From JACPSX01 sp035288405 [NCBI: bacterium] (GTDB taxonomy: Bacteria > JACPSX01), in contig DATEAK010000130.1 in the NCBI GenBank assembly GCA_035288405.1, forward strand, positions 1-5,095: 5,095 nucleotides of DNA. Direction: 5' to 3'. The stretch's first letter is position 1; the number at the start of each line of letters is the position of its first letter. The translations under genes were made by a program, and so were the position numbers. Shown here in pieces: positions 1 through 4,991 of the stretch. The notes beneath the pieces were generated by a model. That model worked only from the letters and a program-made list of their open reading frames with translations, ran no database searches and was not told the origin of the DNA.

Positions 1-1
1 C

Positions 2-310
2 GCCACCATCGTGAGTCCGCCGTTTAACCTGGTGGCCGAAGAGCTGGGCTACAAGAATCTCATGGATCTCAACGCCAGCGGCATCGTATACCCGCACCAG
101 CAACTGGTTTCCGGTCGGGACTTCACGCGGGACAAGCGAGATACCCTCCTGCGCTTCCTAAAGGGATTCAATGAGTCCTTGGGATTGTGGATGCGGCCGG
201 AAAGCAAAGAGAGCGTTCTCCGCCTGGTGGCTCAGTTTCTGAGAATCGATCCCGTTAAAAACCGCAAGGAGCTGGAAGACAGCGGCTTCCTTGCCACCGT
301 GTACCCGTAG
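2..310 (+). CDS. ABC transporter substrate-binding protein, NitT/TauT type (C-terminal part, 5' end outside window)
   Basis: The frame is already open at base 2 (A-T-I-V-S-P-P-F) and ends at TAG 308-310, so the GTG at 11 is internal and the gene starts outside the window. The SPPFNLVAEELGYKNLMDL stretch, the following FTRDKRDTLLRFLKGFNES helix, and the closing RKELEDSGFLATVYP tail resemble the second lobe of periplasmic binding proteins of the nitrate/sulfonate/taurine (NMT1/THI5-like) superfamily. These proteins deliver a small solute to an inner-membrane ABC permease. The substrate cannot be inferred. Oddity: in relatives I remember, roughly 50 residues separate the FLRxDDP-like helix from the RELExSGF tail. 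Here they are almost adjacent (around bases 245-275), which suggests an in-frame internal deletion. The next gene begins 11 bases downstream on the same strand, so the two are probably co-transcribed. Confidence 0.82.
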   Translation, partial: ATIVSPPFNLVAEELGYKNLMDLNASGIVYPHQQLVSGRDFTRDKRDTLLRFLKGFNESLGLWMRPESKESVLRLVAQFLRIDPVKNRKELEDSGFLATVYP

Positions 311-316
311 GGAGGA
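311..316 (+). promoter_or_regulatory. Shine-Dalgarno sequence selecting the GTG start of the M42 peptidase
   Basis: GGAGGA directly follows the stop codon of the upstream gene and lies 5 bases before GTG 322. The alternative in-frame ATG at 352 has no comparable site, so GTG 322 is preferred. Confidence 0.8.
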
Positions 317-321
317 ACCCC

Positions 322-1431
322 GTGTCTGCTGCAAAGAGAAGACCCCAGAGGATGAGCCGCACTGATGAGGCCAGCGTGCGTCTGCTGGAGAAGCTATCGA
401 TGGCCCTGGGAGCTCCCGGGGATGAACAGGACGTTGCCGCCATCATCCGGAACGAACTAAGCAGCTTGGGAACTCCTGAGCGTGACCGGCTGGGCAGCTT
501 GATCTTTCGCATCGGCGATCCCCTCGGGCGTCCGCGGATCATGATCGCGGCCCACATGGACGAGGTGGCCTTCATGGTCAGCAGCATCACCAAGGAAGGG
601 TTTTTGCGCTTCCAAACCTTGGGAGGCTGGTCTGCCACCAACCTGGCGGGACAAAGGGTCATCGTCCGAGGGAAGAACGGGCCCGTGGAGGGGATGATCG
701 GCTCGATCCCTCCCCACTTCTTGAGGAAGAAAGAAGGAGGGACTCAGAGCCCGCAACTGGAAGATCTTCTCATTGACATCGGAGCCCTCAACGCCAAGGA
801 GGCGGCTCGCCAGGGCATCTTCGTGGGGGCGTTCGTCCTTCCGTCTCCTACCTTCATCCGCTTGCAGAATCCGGATCTTGTCCTCGGTAAGTCGTTCGAT
901 GATCGCGTGGGGTGCGCGCTCCTCGTGGAAGTCATGAAAACTCTGGCCAAGATCCCGCTGCCGGGAACTCTCTATGGCGCGGCGACAGTTCAGGAAGAGG
1001 TGGGCTTGCGTGGTGCCCGCACGGCGGCTCAGCACGTCAACCCCGACATTGCCATCGTCCTGGAAGGTCCTCCTGCGGACGACTTTCCGGGAATTGCCAA
1101 GGATGGCCCTCAGGGAGCTTTGGGGGGAGGCGTACAGATACGCTGTTTTGACCCGACGATGGTGAGCAACAGTCGTCTGCGGGATCATGTGATTGCGGTT
1201 GCTGAAAGACGCCGGATCAAATATCAGTTGACCGTGCGCAGCAGCGGAGGCACCGATGCCGGCTCCATCCACCTGACAGGAATCGGAGTGCCTACCATCG
1301 TTCTGGGAATCCCCGTCCGCTACATTCACTGCCACCACGGCATCCTGCACCTGGGAGATTACCGGAAGGCCGCAAAACTCCTCCTGAATCTTATCCCGAC
1401 GCTGGACCGGAAATTTTCCATGAGCTTATGA
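322..1431 (+). CDS. M42 family metallo-aminopeptidase (glutamyl aminopeptidase / 'cellulase M' type)
   Basis: This is a 369-residue cytoplasmic protein, the usual length for the M42 family. Family members are two-metal aminopeptidases that often assemble into tetrahedral dodecamers and trim short peptides. Visible motifs in order: AHMDEVAFMV (metal ligand His78, with Asp80), KSFDDRVG (bridging Asp at 193/194), QEEVGLRGA (catalytic Glu225 and metal ligand Glu226), LEGPPADDFPG (Glu248, where many M42 members have Asp), GGTDAG (309-314) and RYIH (His336, the last metal ligand). All metal-binding positions are filled, so the enzyme should be active. There is no signal peptide. GTG 322 is chosen for its strong Shine-Dalgarno sequence; ATG 352 is the fallback and would remove only 10 non-conserved residues. 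It lies 11 bases after a binding-protein gene, suggesting an operon. The exact substrate is unknown, and 'endoglucanase' labels for this family are historical. Confidence 0.96.
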   Translation: MSAAKRRPQRMSRTDEASVRLLEKLSMALGAPGDEQDVAAIIRNELSSLGTPERDRLGSLIFRIGDPLGRPRIMIAAHMDEVAFMVSSITKEGFLRFQTLGGWSATNLAGQRVIVRGKNGPVEGMIGSIPPHFLRKKEGGTQSPQLEDLLIDIGALNAKEAARQGIFVGAFVLPSPTFIRLQNPDLVLGKSFDDRVGCALLVEVMKTLAKIPLPGTLYGAATVQEEVGLRGARTAAQHVNPDIAIVLEGPPADDFPGIAKDGPQGALGGGVQIRCFDPTMVSNSRLRDHVIAVAERRRIKYQLTVRSSGGTDAGSIHLTGIGVPTIVLGIPVRYIHCHHGILHLGDYRKAAKLLLNLIPTLDRKFSMSL

Positions 1432-1461
1432 CCGAGTGATTGTTCGGGGAGGAAAACTGGA

Positions 1462-1525
1462 GGCCGCAGCCCTCGCTGGACGGAACCTGGGAGGATGGGC
1501 TCAGGAATGTGCGAGAACTGCGGCC
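1462..1525. other. Nested inverted repeats; possible structured RNA element
   Basis: GGCCGCAG (1462-1469) is exactly complementary to CTGCGGCC (1518-1525). After a symmetric 2x2 internal loop (CC/AA), CTCGC (1472-1476) pairs with GCGAG (1511-1515). Inside, CCTG (1486-1489) pairs with CAGG (1502-1505). This gives a rod of 8, 5 and 4 base pairs. On the plus strand it is followed by ATAAAAA and not a T-run, so it is not a standard terminator; on the minus strand the trailing T-run is also poor. It could be a leader structure, a small RNA or a short palindromic repeat. I do not recognise a known RNA family. Strand is undetermined. Confidence 0.45.
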
Positions 1526-1570
1526 ATAAAAACGAGCGAATCAGTATTGATGATCCCGAAGCCGGACCCG

Positions 1571-1610
1571 CTGCCGACTTCCCACGGAGCAAAGAGAAAG
1601 GAGGCGGCAG
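1571..1610 (+). promoter_or_regulatory. Hairpin that would hide a Shine-Dalgarno sequence
   Basis: CTGCCG (1571-1576) pairs with CGGCAG (1605-1610), and after one bulged A, CTTCC (1578-1582) pairs with GGAGG (1600-1604) with one G-T pair. That makes 11 base pairs around a 17-base loop. The 3' arm contains the core of AAAGGAGG (1597-1604), an almost perfect ribosome binding site 6 bases before ATG 1611. In an RNA this fold would block initiation. The fold is seen directly; a regulatory role is inference. Confidence 0.4.
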
Positions 1611-1802
1611 ATGCGAAAGATATGGAGACGGGGACAAAGCATCAAGCACGCCGCCAGGAATATCCAACTTACCACCAGAAGATCCATGATCATCCCCATG
1701 ACCTTCCCCCTTTCCTGCTACCACATCGGAGAGACGATGGGGCACTTAAGGAGAAATTCCACGCCGTCATACTTTTTCAATGAGGGTGGTTTCCCGCGGT
1801 AA
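1611..1802 (+). CDS. Small reading frame of unknown function behind a strong ribosome binding site
   Basis: This is a 63-codon frame starting ATG-CGA-AAG and ending TAA 1800-1802. The only support is AAAGGAGG at 1597-1604 with ideal spacing. The product is basic at its N-terminus (MRKIWRRGQSIKHAARN), then has a short mildly hydrophobic patch (MIIPMTFPLSCYHI) too short and polar for a sure membrane segment. I do not recognise it. Neighbouring frames are equally open, so it may be a chance frame or the relic of a gene. If real, the hairpin at 1571-1610 suggests translation control. Confidence 0.22.
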   Translation: MRKIWRRGQSIKHAARNIQLTTRRSMIIPMTFPLSCYHIGETMGHLRRNSTPSYFFNEGGFPR

Positions 1803-2075
1803 CAAAAGGTTAGGAACTGCGCAGAAAGACATCAGAAAAATGTGAACTCACTGAGATGGAATAACAAGTTGCAGGGCATTTTGTCCAGTCCAGTGTAACT
1901 TTCTCTACCCACCGGCGTCCATCCCGCTATTTCTCGATTCTGTTCCTGGATAACCATGCGAATGATTCCGAAAAACAACGAACCTTGCGATGAGTTTTGG
2001 AATCCACGAGTTTTCACCGAGGTGGGATCTCCCCTGTTTATACGGAGTCTTCGACGGTTTGAATCCCGTTCTGAA

Positions 2076-2222
2076 TCAGTGTGCCATCATGCCCGATGCC
2101 GGAGTCTTCGGACGCTGCATAAGCAAGATCAGCGGGATCAAGGCTGCAAACAGGATGGCCATAAGACCGAAGATCTCGTTGAACGACATCATGGCGGCCT
2201 GTCGCTGCACCATTTCCAAATC
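2076..2222 (-). pseudogene. C-terminal remnant of a DHA2/EmrB-type major facilitator drug exporter
   Basis: On the minus strand the frame from just after a TAG (2225-2223) reads D-L-E, then Met at 2213, then VQRQAAMMSFNEIFGLMAI, a run of hydrophobic residues ending LIPLILLMQRPK, a short tail, and TGA at 2078-2076. The QRQAAMM-x-FNxIF motif, one last membrane helix and a short cytoplasmic tail starting with RP are how EmrB-like DHA2 proton-driven multidrug exporters end. These normally have 14 helices and about 500 residues, so only around 48 codons survive. No further exporter sequence is recognisable at 2226-2329, where the unrelated lipoprotein gene ends. It is probably a deletion relic. 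A weak AGGA lies before Met 2213, so a 45-residue one-helix peptide could still be made, but this is less likely. Confidence 0.72.
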
Positions 2223-2329
2223 CTACCAGCGCGGGCTTGGGGAACTCTTTGCCTGGCGCAAATCCGTTCCTCTTTCGGAAAGGGGCAGAGGCTCTCAGGG
2301 TGATCCCGATACTGTCTCCGACTGGCCGA
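2223..2329. other. Short gap between exporter remnant and lipoprotein gene
   Basis: There is no gene here. On the minus strand the exporter frame is closed by TAG at 2225-2223, and the other frames show no exporter-like residues. A clear terminator for the lipoprotein gene is not visible; only weak short palindromes such as AGAGGCTCT (around 2287-2295) occur. Confidence 0.5.
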
Positions 2330-2854
2330 TCAGTAAGGTGGAGCGCTTCGGGGAGGAGGAGGTGTCGGAGGAAAAATCACCGACGGCAGAGAACCGGACA
2401 CCGTTCCGGTACCCTCCTGAGCAAAGAACTTTTCCTTGGGATCGATAAAAAAGCTGATTTGGCTCCCGGGCATAGCGACAAGGTAACCCAGCAAGTCTCC
2501 TGCGGCTTTTTGGCGGATCTCGGTAACACCATTTCCTCTCTGCAGCGCGTCTTTGACAAGCGACGCTCCGGATCCGCCCGCAGCTTGCCATGCCCCGGAC
2601 TGGAAAGCAAACTTGCTTTGCAGGGGAATCATCAGAAGTGCGGTGGGGCGGCTCGATTGACCCAGGTAAAAGATCTGATAGTCCGAGAAGTAACGACGGT
2701 CGGCCTTATCCAGAGTCGTAATCATGGTCAGGTTCTGGACCTTCTGGGCCTCTTCAGTCACCGCACAGCCGCCCAGAAGGGCGATGTTCAAGAGAAACAA
2801 ACCCGGTAGAAAAAACCCAAAAGACAATCGAAACCACCGTCCGATCTGTTTCAT
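2330..2854 (-). CDS. Small outer-membrane-type lipoprotein of unknown function
   Basis: This is a 174-residue protein starting at ATG 2854-2852. AGGAGG lies 7 bases upstream and a good promoter is close by, so the 47 codons of open frame further upstream are not used. It has a textbook lipoprotein signal: basic MKQIGRWFR, a hydrophobic core, then lipobox L27-G28-G29-C30. Ala at position +2 predicts sorting to the outer membrane. The mature part of about 145 residues has no known catalytic motif. It contains DKADRRYFSDYQIFYLG (49-65), which could precede a beta-rich domain, then hydrophobic strands (TALLMIPL, LLGYLVAMPG, SQISFFIDP) and a proline-rich tail (FPPTPPPP, 161-168). I do not recognise a named family. 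It is divergent from rlpA and shares its control region, which hints at an envelope role, but this is only context. Confidence 0.85.
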   Translation of the reverse strand: MKQIGRWFRLSFGFFLPGLFLLNIALLGGCAVTEEAQKVQNLTMITTLDKADRRYFSDYQIFYLGQSSRPTALLMIPLQSKFAFQSGAWQAAGGSGASLVKDALQRGNGVTEIRQKAAGDLLGYLVAMPGSQISFFIDPKEKFFAQEGTGTVSGSLPSVIFPPTPPPPRSAPPY

Positions 2855-2861
2855 GATCCCA

Positions 2862-2867
2862 CCTCCT
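2862..2867 (-). promoter_or_regulatory. Shine-Dalgarno sequence deciding the lipoprotein start
   Basis: The minus strand reads AGGAGG, then 7 bases, then ATG 2854. It places the start directly before the basic n-region of the signal peptide. Confidence 0.88.
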
Positions 2868-2876
2868 AACTGAATA

Positions 2877-2905
2877 ATTATAGAAAATTTTCGAGGAGCA
2901 TTCAA
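2877..2905 (-). promoter_or_regulatory. Sigma70-like promoter of the lipoprotein gene
   Basis: On the minus strand TTGAAT (2905-2900) is followed by a 17-base spacer and a perfect TATAAT (2882-2877). Transcription should start near 2870, only about 16 bases before the start codon and close to the Shine-Dalgarno sequence, so the leader would be very short. The -35 box overlaps a direct repeat (2894-2914). Confidence 0.72.
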
Positions 2906-2914
2906 GGAGCATTC
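2894..2914. repeat. Tandem direct repeat overlapping the lipoprotein -35 box
   Basis: AGGAGCATTC occurs at 2894-2903 and again at 2905-2914, an 11-base period, about one helical turn. The first copy covers part of the -35 box. This spacing is typical of side-by-side regulator binding sites, but a small local duplication is equally possible. Confidence 0.6.
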
Positions 2915-2932
2915 CGGCTGCGCCATCGAGTT

Positions 2933-2952
2933 CAGAAAGAAAATTCTTTCTG
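2933..2952. promoter_or_regulatory. Inverted repeat between the divergent promoters, possible operator
   Basis: CAGAAAG (2933-2939), six A/T bases (AAAATT), then CTTTCTG (2946-2952) form a perfect 7-bp dyad. It sits upstream of both divergent -35 boxes, about 28 bases from the lipoprotein box and 44 from the rlpA box. This geometry suits a dimeric regulator acting on both genes. It has no T-run on either strand, so a terminator is unlikely. Confidence 0.45.
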
Positions 2953-2995
2953 TTCTTCGAGCAACAGAATCCCCCTGGGATCCCTTCCGCAGCAA

Positions 2996-3024
2996 TTGAC
3001 ATATCGAGCTGATTTTGTTAAGGT
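2996..3024 (+). promoter_or_regulatory. Sigma70-like promoter of rlpA with extended -10
   Basis: A perfect TTGACA (2996-3001), a 17-base spacer, and TAAGGT (3019-3024) preceded by TGT (3016-3018), an extended -10 signature that compensates for the weak -10. The start of transcription would fall near 3031, giving a leader of about 34 bases to the proposed CTG start. The open frame can be extended to a TTG at 2996, but that TTG is the first half of this -35 box. Confidence 0.7.
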
Positions 3025-3050
3025 CCGGAAAACTTGGACAGTCTCAAACA

Positions 3051-3056
3051 GGGAGG
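3051..3056 (+). promoter_or_regulatory. Shine-Dalgarno sequence pointing to a CTG start for rlpA
   Basis: GGGAGG is followed by 8 bases and then CTG 3065. There is no ATG, GTG or TTG in the right frame at a usable distance; the next in-frame ATG (3101) is 44 bases away. The site therefore argues for CTG initiation. Confidence 0.6.
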
Positions 3057-3064
3057 AAACCGTC

Positions 3065-3835
3065 CTGCCGGTCCTGTTCAAACGCATAAAGCTGTCAGCC
3101 ATGGCAGTCTGCCTCGGTCTCACTCTGGCAGCATGCGCTACCTCCCACGTTCCAACCCCCAGACCTCCTGTGCCTACCCCCGGTCGTGTCCCGCCGACTC
3201 AGAAGCCTTACGAGATCTACGGCAAGCTCTACACCCCTCTACCCGACGGGGAGGGGTTTCGCGAGGAAGGTCGTGCTTCTTGGTACGGAGCGGAGTTTCA
3301 CGGCTTGCGCACGGCGAACGGGGAAGTGTACGACATGAACAGCATAACCGCCGCCCACAAACTCCTGCCAATGAACATTTTTGTCAGGGTCACGAACCTG
3401 GAGAGCAACAAGAACTCCATCGTGCGGATCAACGATCGGGGACCTTTCGTGGACGGGAGAATCATCGATCTCTCGGCTGCAGCTGCGAAGGAGTTGGGAA
3501 TCCATCGACCCGGGACAGCCCGGGTGCGAGTCGAAGCCCTCGGCTATGCGGTAGCAGATGGCCATGGAGGTGTAACTTACAAGGCACCCAGCTCTCTAAG
3601 CTGGGGAAATCTCACCGTTCAGGTGGGGGCCTTCAGCTCTCTGGAAAACGCCACCAGGCTCAAGGAACGGCTTTCCACCTCTTTTGAAAATACCCACATT
3701 ACTACCTACGACAGCGGTCGCGAGACTTTTTATAGGGTCCGCGTCGGCGCGTTTAAGACCCTCGAGGAGGGCAACAAGGCTCAAAGGCAGATCGCCCAGC
3801 TCGGGTTTTCTCACACCTTTCTGGTTGCCGAATAG
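3065..3835 (+). CDS. rlpA: RlpA-type septal ring lytic transglycosylase, lipoprotein with DPBB and SPOR domains
   Basis: RlpA is a periplasmic lipoprotein that cleaves peptidoglycan strands lacking stem peptides and is drawn to division sites by its SPOR domain. From the proposed CTG start the product has 256 residues. Residues 1-24 form a lipoprotein signal: basic FKRIK, hydrophobic core, lipobox L21-A22-A23-C24. A proline-rich linker (about 30-47) follows. The double-psi beta-barrel starts at GRASWYG (69-75) and ends near 158. It keeps the catalytic trio Glu87 (GEVYDMN), His98 (AAHKLLP) and Asp124 (RINDRGPF), with spacings of 11 and 26 that match those I recall for Pseudomonas RlpA. A C-terminal SPOR domain spans about 180-256 (LTVQVGAFSS, then YRVRVGAFKT). 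The start is odd: CTG 3065 fits the Shine-Dalgarno sequence, promoter and signal peptide; ATG 3101 would remove the basic n-region. It is convergent with the YihY gene, with a 39-base gap. Confidence 0.95.
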   Translation: MPVLFKRIKLSAMAVCLGLTLAACATSHVPTPRPPVPTPGRVPPTQKPYEIYGKLYTPLPDGEGFREEGRASWYGAEFHGLRTANGEVYDMNSITAAHKLLPMNIFVRVTNLESNKNSIVRINDRGPFVDGRIIDLSAAAAKELGIHRPGTARVRVEALGYAVADGHGGVTYKAPSSLSWGNLTVQVGAFSSLENATRLKERLSTSFENTHITTYDSGRETFYRVRVGAFKTLEEGNKAQRQIAQLGFSHTFLVAE

Positions 3836-3874
3836 ATTTTCCGCTGGATTTCTTCAGAGCTAGTGCTGGTTTCC
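3836..3874. other. Convergent gap between rlpA and the YihY gene
   Basis: Only 39 bases separate the two stop codons. I see no strong hairpin with a T-run on either strand, so transcripts may read into each other. Confidence 0.5.
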
Positions 3875-4918
3875 CTACAGATATCCTCTGCGCAGCAATT
3901 CACCGACGGTAATTCCCGTCAAGGCCTCGGTCATGGCCCTGCGACCACGTGAAAAGAGGACCTCAATCTCGGTGATCTCTCTTCCGTCTGAGCGAGCCGG
4001 AACTGCCAAAACATCCTCTCCGACGGAATCCACGACCTCCTGTAGATAGATCCCTTCCAAGGGCCGGGACGGAAGATAACTGCCTTCGTCATCGACCTCG
4101 GCAACCAGACCCCTGTCTTTGAGTTTCTCAACGAGCGACCGGGCTAGCCGGGTTGAAATACGCAACGTGGCCGCCAGATTGTCAAGGCGGGCAGGACCTC
4201 GACCGCCTTGAAACGAGAGACCGATCTCGATCAGGAGCCTGACCCCGTAATAGTGGCGATAGCCATTCCCAGTCTCTTTATCCTGTTCCTCCGGAACCGA
4301 AAGATTGCCGGAGCACAAAAAGCTGACCTCAGCCCCGGCCAAAATGATGACCCAGACCAGGTAAACCCAAACCATAAATACAGGGATTGTTCCCAGTGTC
4401 CCGTAAATTTTCGTAAAGGAAGCAAAGTGGCTCACGTAGAACCCAAAGCCCGCCTTAGCCCCCTCGAACAAGGCCCCGGCCACCAGGGCCCCCCAGAACG
4501 CATCGCGCACACGAATCTGTTGCCTGGGCACCATCAGGTAGAGAAAGAGAAGGCCACCGACGCTCAGCCCGAGAGGTAGAAGGATATAAAAAATACGATC
4601 GGCAAAAGGCATCTTGAGAACGGAGCCTACCAGGGGAAGAGAGGAGAGTTTGGCGGTCATCGCGACAGACACGGCCAGGAGCACGGGGGTTAGGGTCACA
4701 GTAGTCCAGTAAGCGCTGAAACGGCTGAGGAATCTCCTTCTGCGCTCCGATCCCCAGATGGAACTGATGACGCTTTCCACGGTGCCGAACAATGAACTGG
4801 TCGAAAAGGCCAGGAACAAGACGCTGGCCACTCCCAGGGCAAGTGCGTTGCGGGAAAGCTGAGAAATATACTCGGGGATTCTCTCAACCATCGGCGAATT
4901 GGGGAGCAGGTGTTCCAA
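3875..4918 (-). CDS. YihY/BrkB family inner-membrane protein with C-terminal winged-helix-like domain; N-terminus probably incomplete
   Basis: From TTG 4918 the product has 347 residues. Five membrane segments are visible, at about 25-45, 72-92, 109-130, 140-162 and 173-200. The block from YGTLGTIPVFMVWVYLVW to ILAGAEVSF (172-200) is the hallmark of YihY/BrkB proteins, once mislabelled ribonuclease BN and of unknown function. Residues about 222-290 look like a winged helix (DNLAATLRISTRLARSLVEKL, then DRGLVAEVDDEGSYLPSRP), and the tail ends ITVGELLRRGYL. This soluble extension is known in part of the family and might sense or regulate. Oddities: the usual first helix is missing (the family has six). 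The frame is open only up to a TAA at 5002-5000, and the 27 codons there (including SLAVSFSLLSRSR) hold no ATG or GTG. TTG 4918 and CTGs at 4948 and 4966 lack a Shine-Dalgarno sequence. The gene may be 5'-truncated, hence possibly a pseudogene. It is convergent with rlpA. Confidence 0.85.
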   Translation of the reverse strand: MEHLLPNSPMVERIPEYISQLSRNALALGVASVLFLAFSTSSLFGTVESVISSIWGSERRRRFLSRFSAYWTTVTLTPVLLAVSVAMTAKLSSLPLVGSVLKMPFADRIFYILLPLGLSVGGLLFLYLMVPRQQIRVRDAFWGALVAGALFEGAKAGFGFYVSHFASFTKIYGTLGTIPVFMVWVYLVWVIILAGAEVSFLCSGNLSVPEEQDKETGNGYRHYYGVRLLIEIGLSFQGGRGPARLDNLAATLRISTRLARSLVEKLKDRGLVAEVDDEGSYLPSRPLEGIYLQEVVDSVGEDVLAVPARSDGREITEIEVLFSRGRRAMTEALTGITVGELLRRGYL

Positions 4919-4991
4919 AAGGAGGCTGCGAACCCGATCGGTAGCCAGGCGCGACCGGGAAAGCAGGGAAAATGAAACAGCGAGTGAAACT

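Larger units (their letters stand above)
1432..2075. other. Long gap without a convincing gene; contains RNA folds
   Basis: Several frames are open for 60-128 codons here on both strands, but none shows a recognisable domain or family-like composition. The 128-codon minus-strand frame ending at 1359 overlaps the M42 gene and is its shadow. What can be seen: nested stems at 1462-1525, a bulged hairpin at 1571-1610 over a Shine-Dalgarno sequence, and a 6-bp inverted repeat CCCCAT (1694-1699) / ATGGGG (1737-1742). No clear terminator follows the M42 gene, only a weak CCGA/TCGG stem at 1433-1447. From about 1803 to 2075 I see no gene, no tRNA and no clear promoter. Confidence 0.6.

Noticed and set aside
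457-1350. 297-codon open frame on the minus strand
   Set aside because: It lies fully antisense to the M42 peptidase gene, whose catalytic motifs are all intact. Its product has no recognisable domain, so it is a shadow frame.
1489-1556. GGATGGG followed later by ATAAAAAC and TGATGATCCC, loosely like a fluoride (crcB) riboswitch
   Set aside because: The spacing and helices do not fit the fluoride aptamer, and no fluoride exporter or other fitting gene is downstream.
1507-1689. Small plus-strand frame beginning MCENCGHKN, reminiscent of a Cys-pair metal site or a HypB-like N-terminus
   Set aside because: Only one CxxC pair is present, the rest is low-complexity and charged, nothing like a GTPase follows, and the DNA overlaps the nested stems.
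1832-2017. 61-codon minus-strand frame starting at GTG 2017
   Set aside because: There is no well-spaced ribosome binding site, no recognisable domain, and other frames here are equally uninformative.
2050-2075. GGTTTGAATCCCGT, similar to a tRNA T-arm
   Set aside because: No matching acceptor stem, D-arm or anticodon arm lies around it; only a 4-bp ACGG/CCGT stem forms.
1990-2448. 152-codon plus-strand frame
   Set aside because: It is antisense to the exporter remnant and to the end of the lipoprotein gene and shows no domain of its own.
2855-3001. Upstream extension of the lipoprotein frame to a TTG at 2995
   Set aside because: It would bury the signal peptide inside the protein and run through the promoter, and the AGGAGG site clearly selects ATG 2854.
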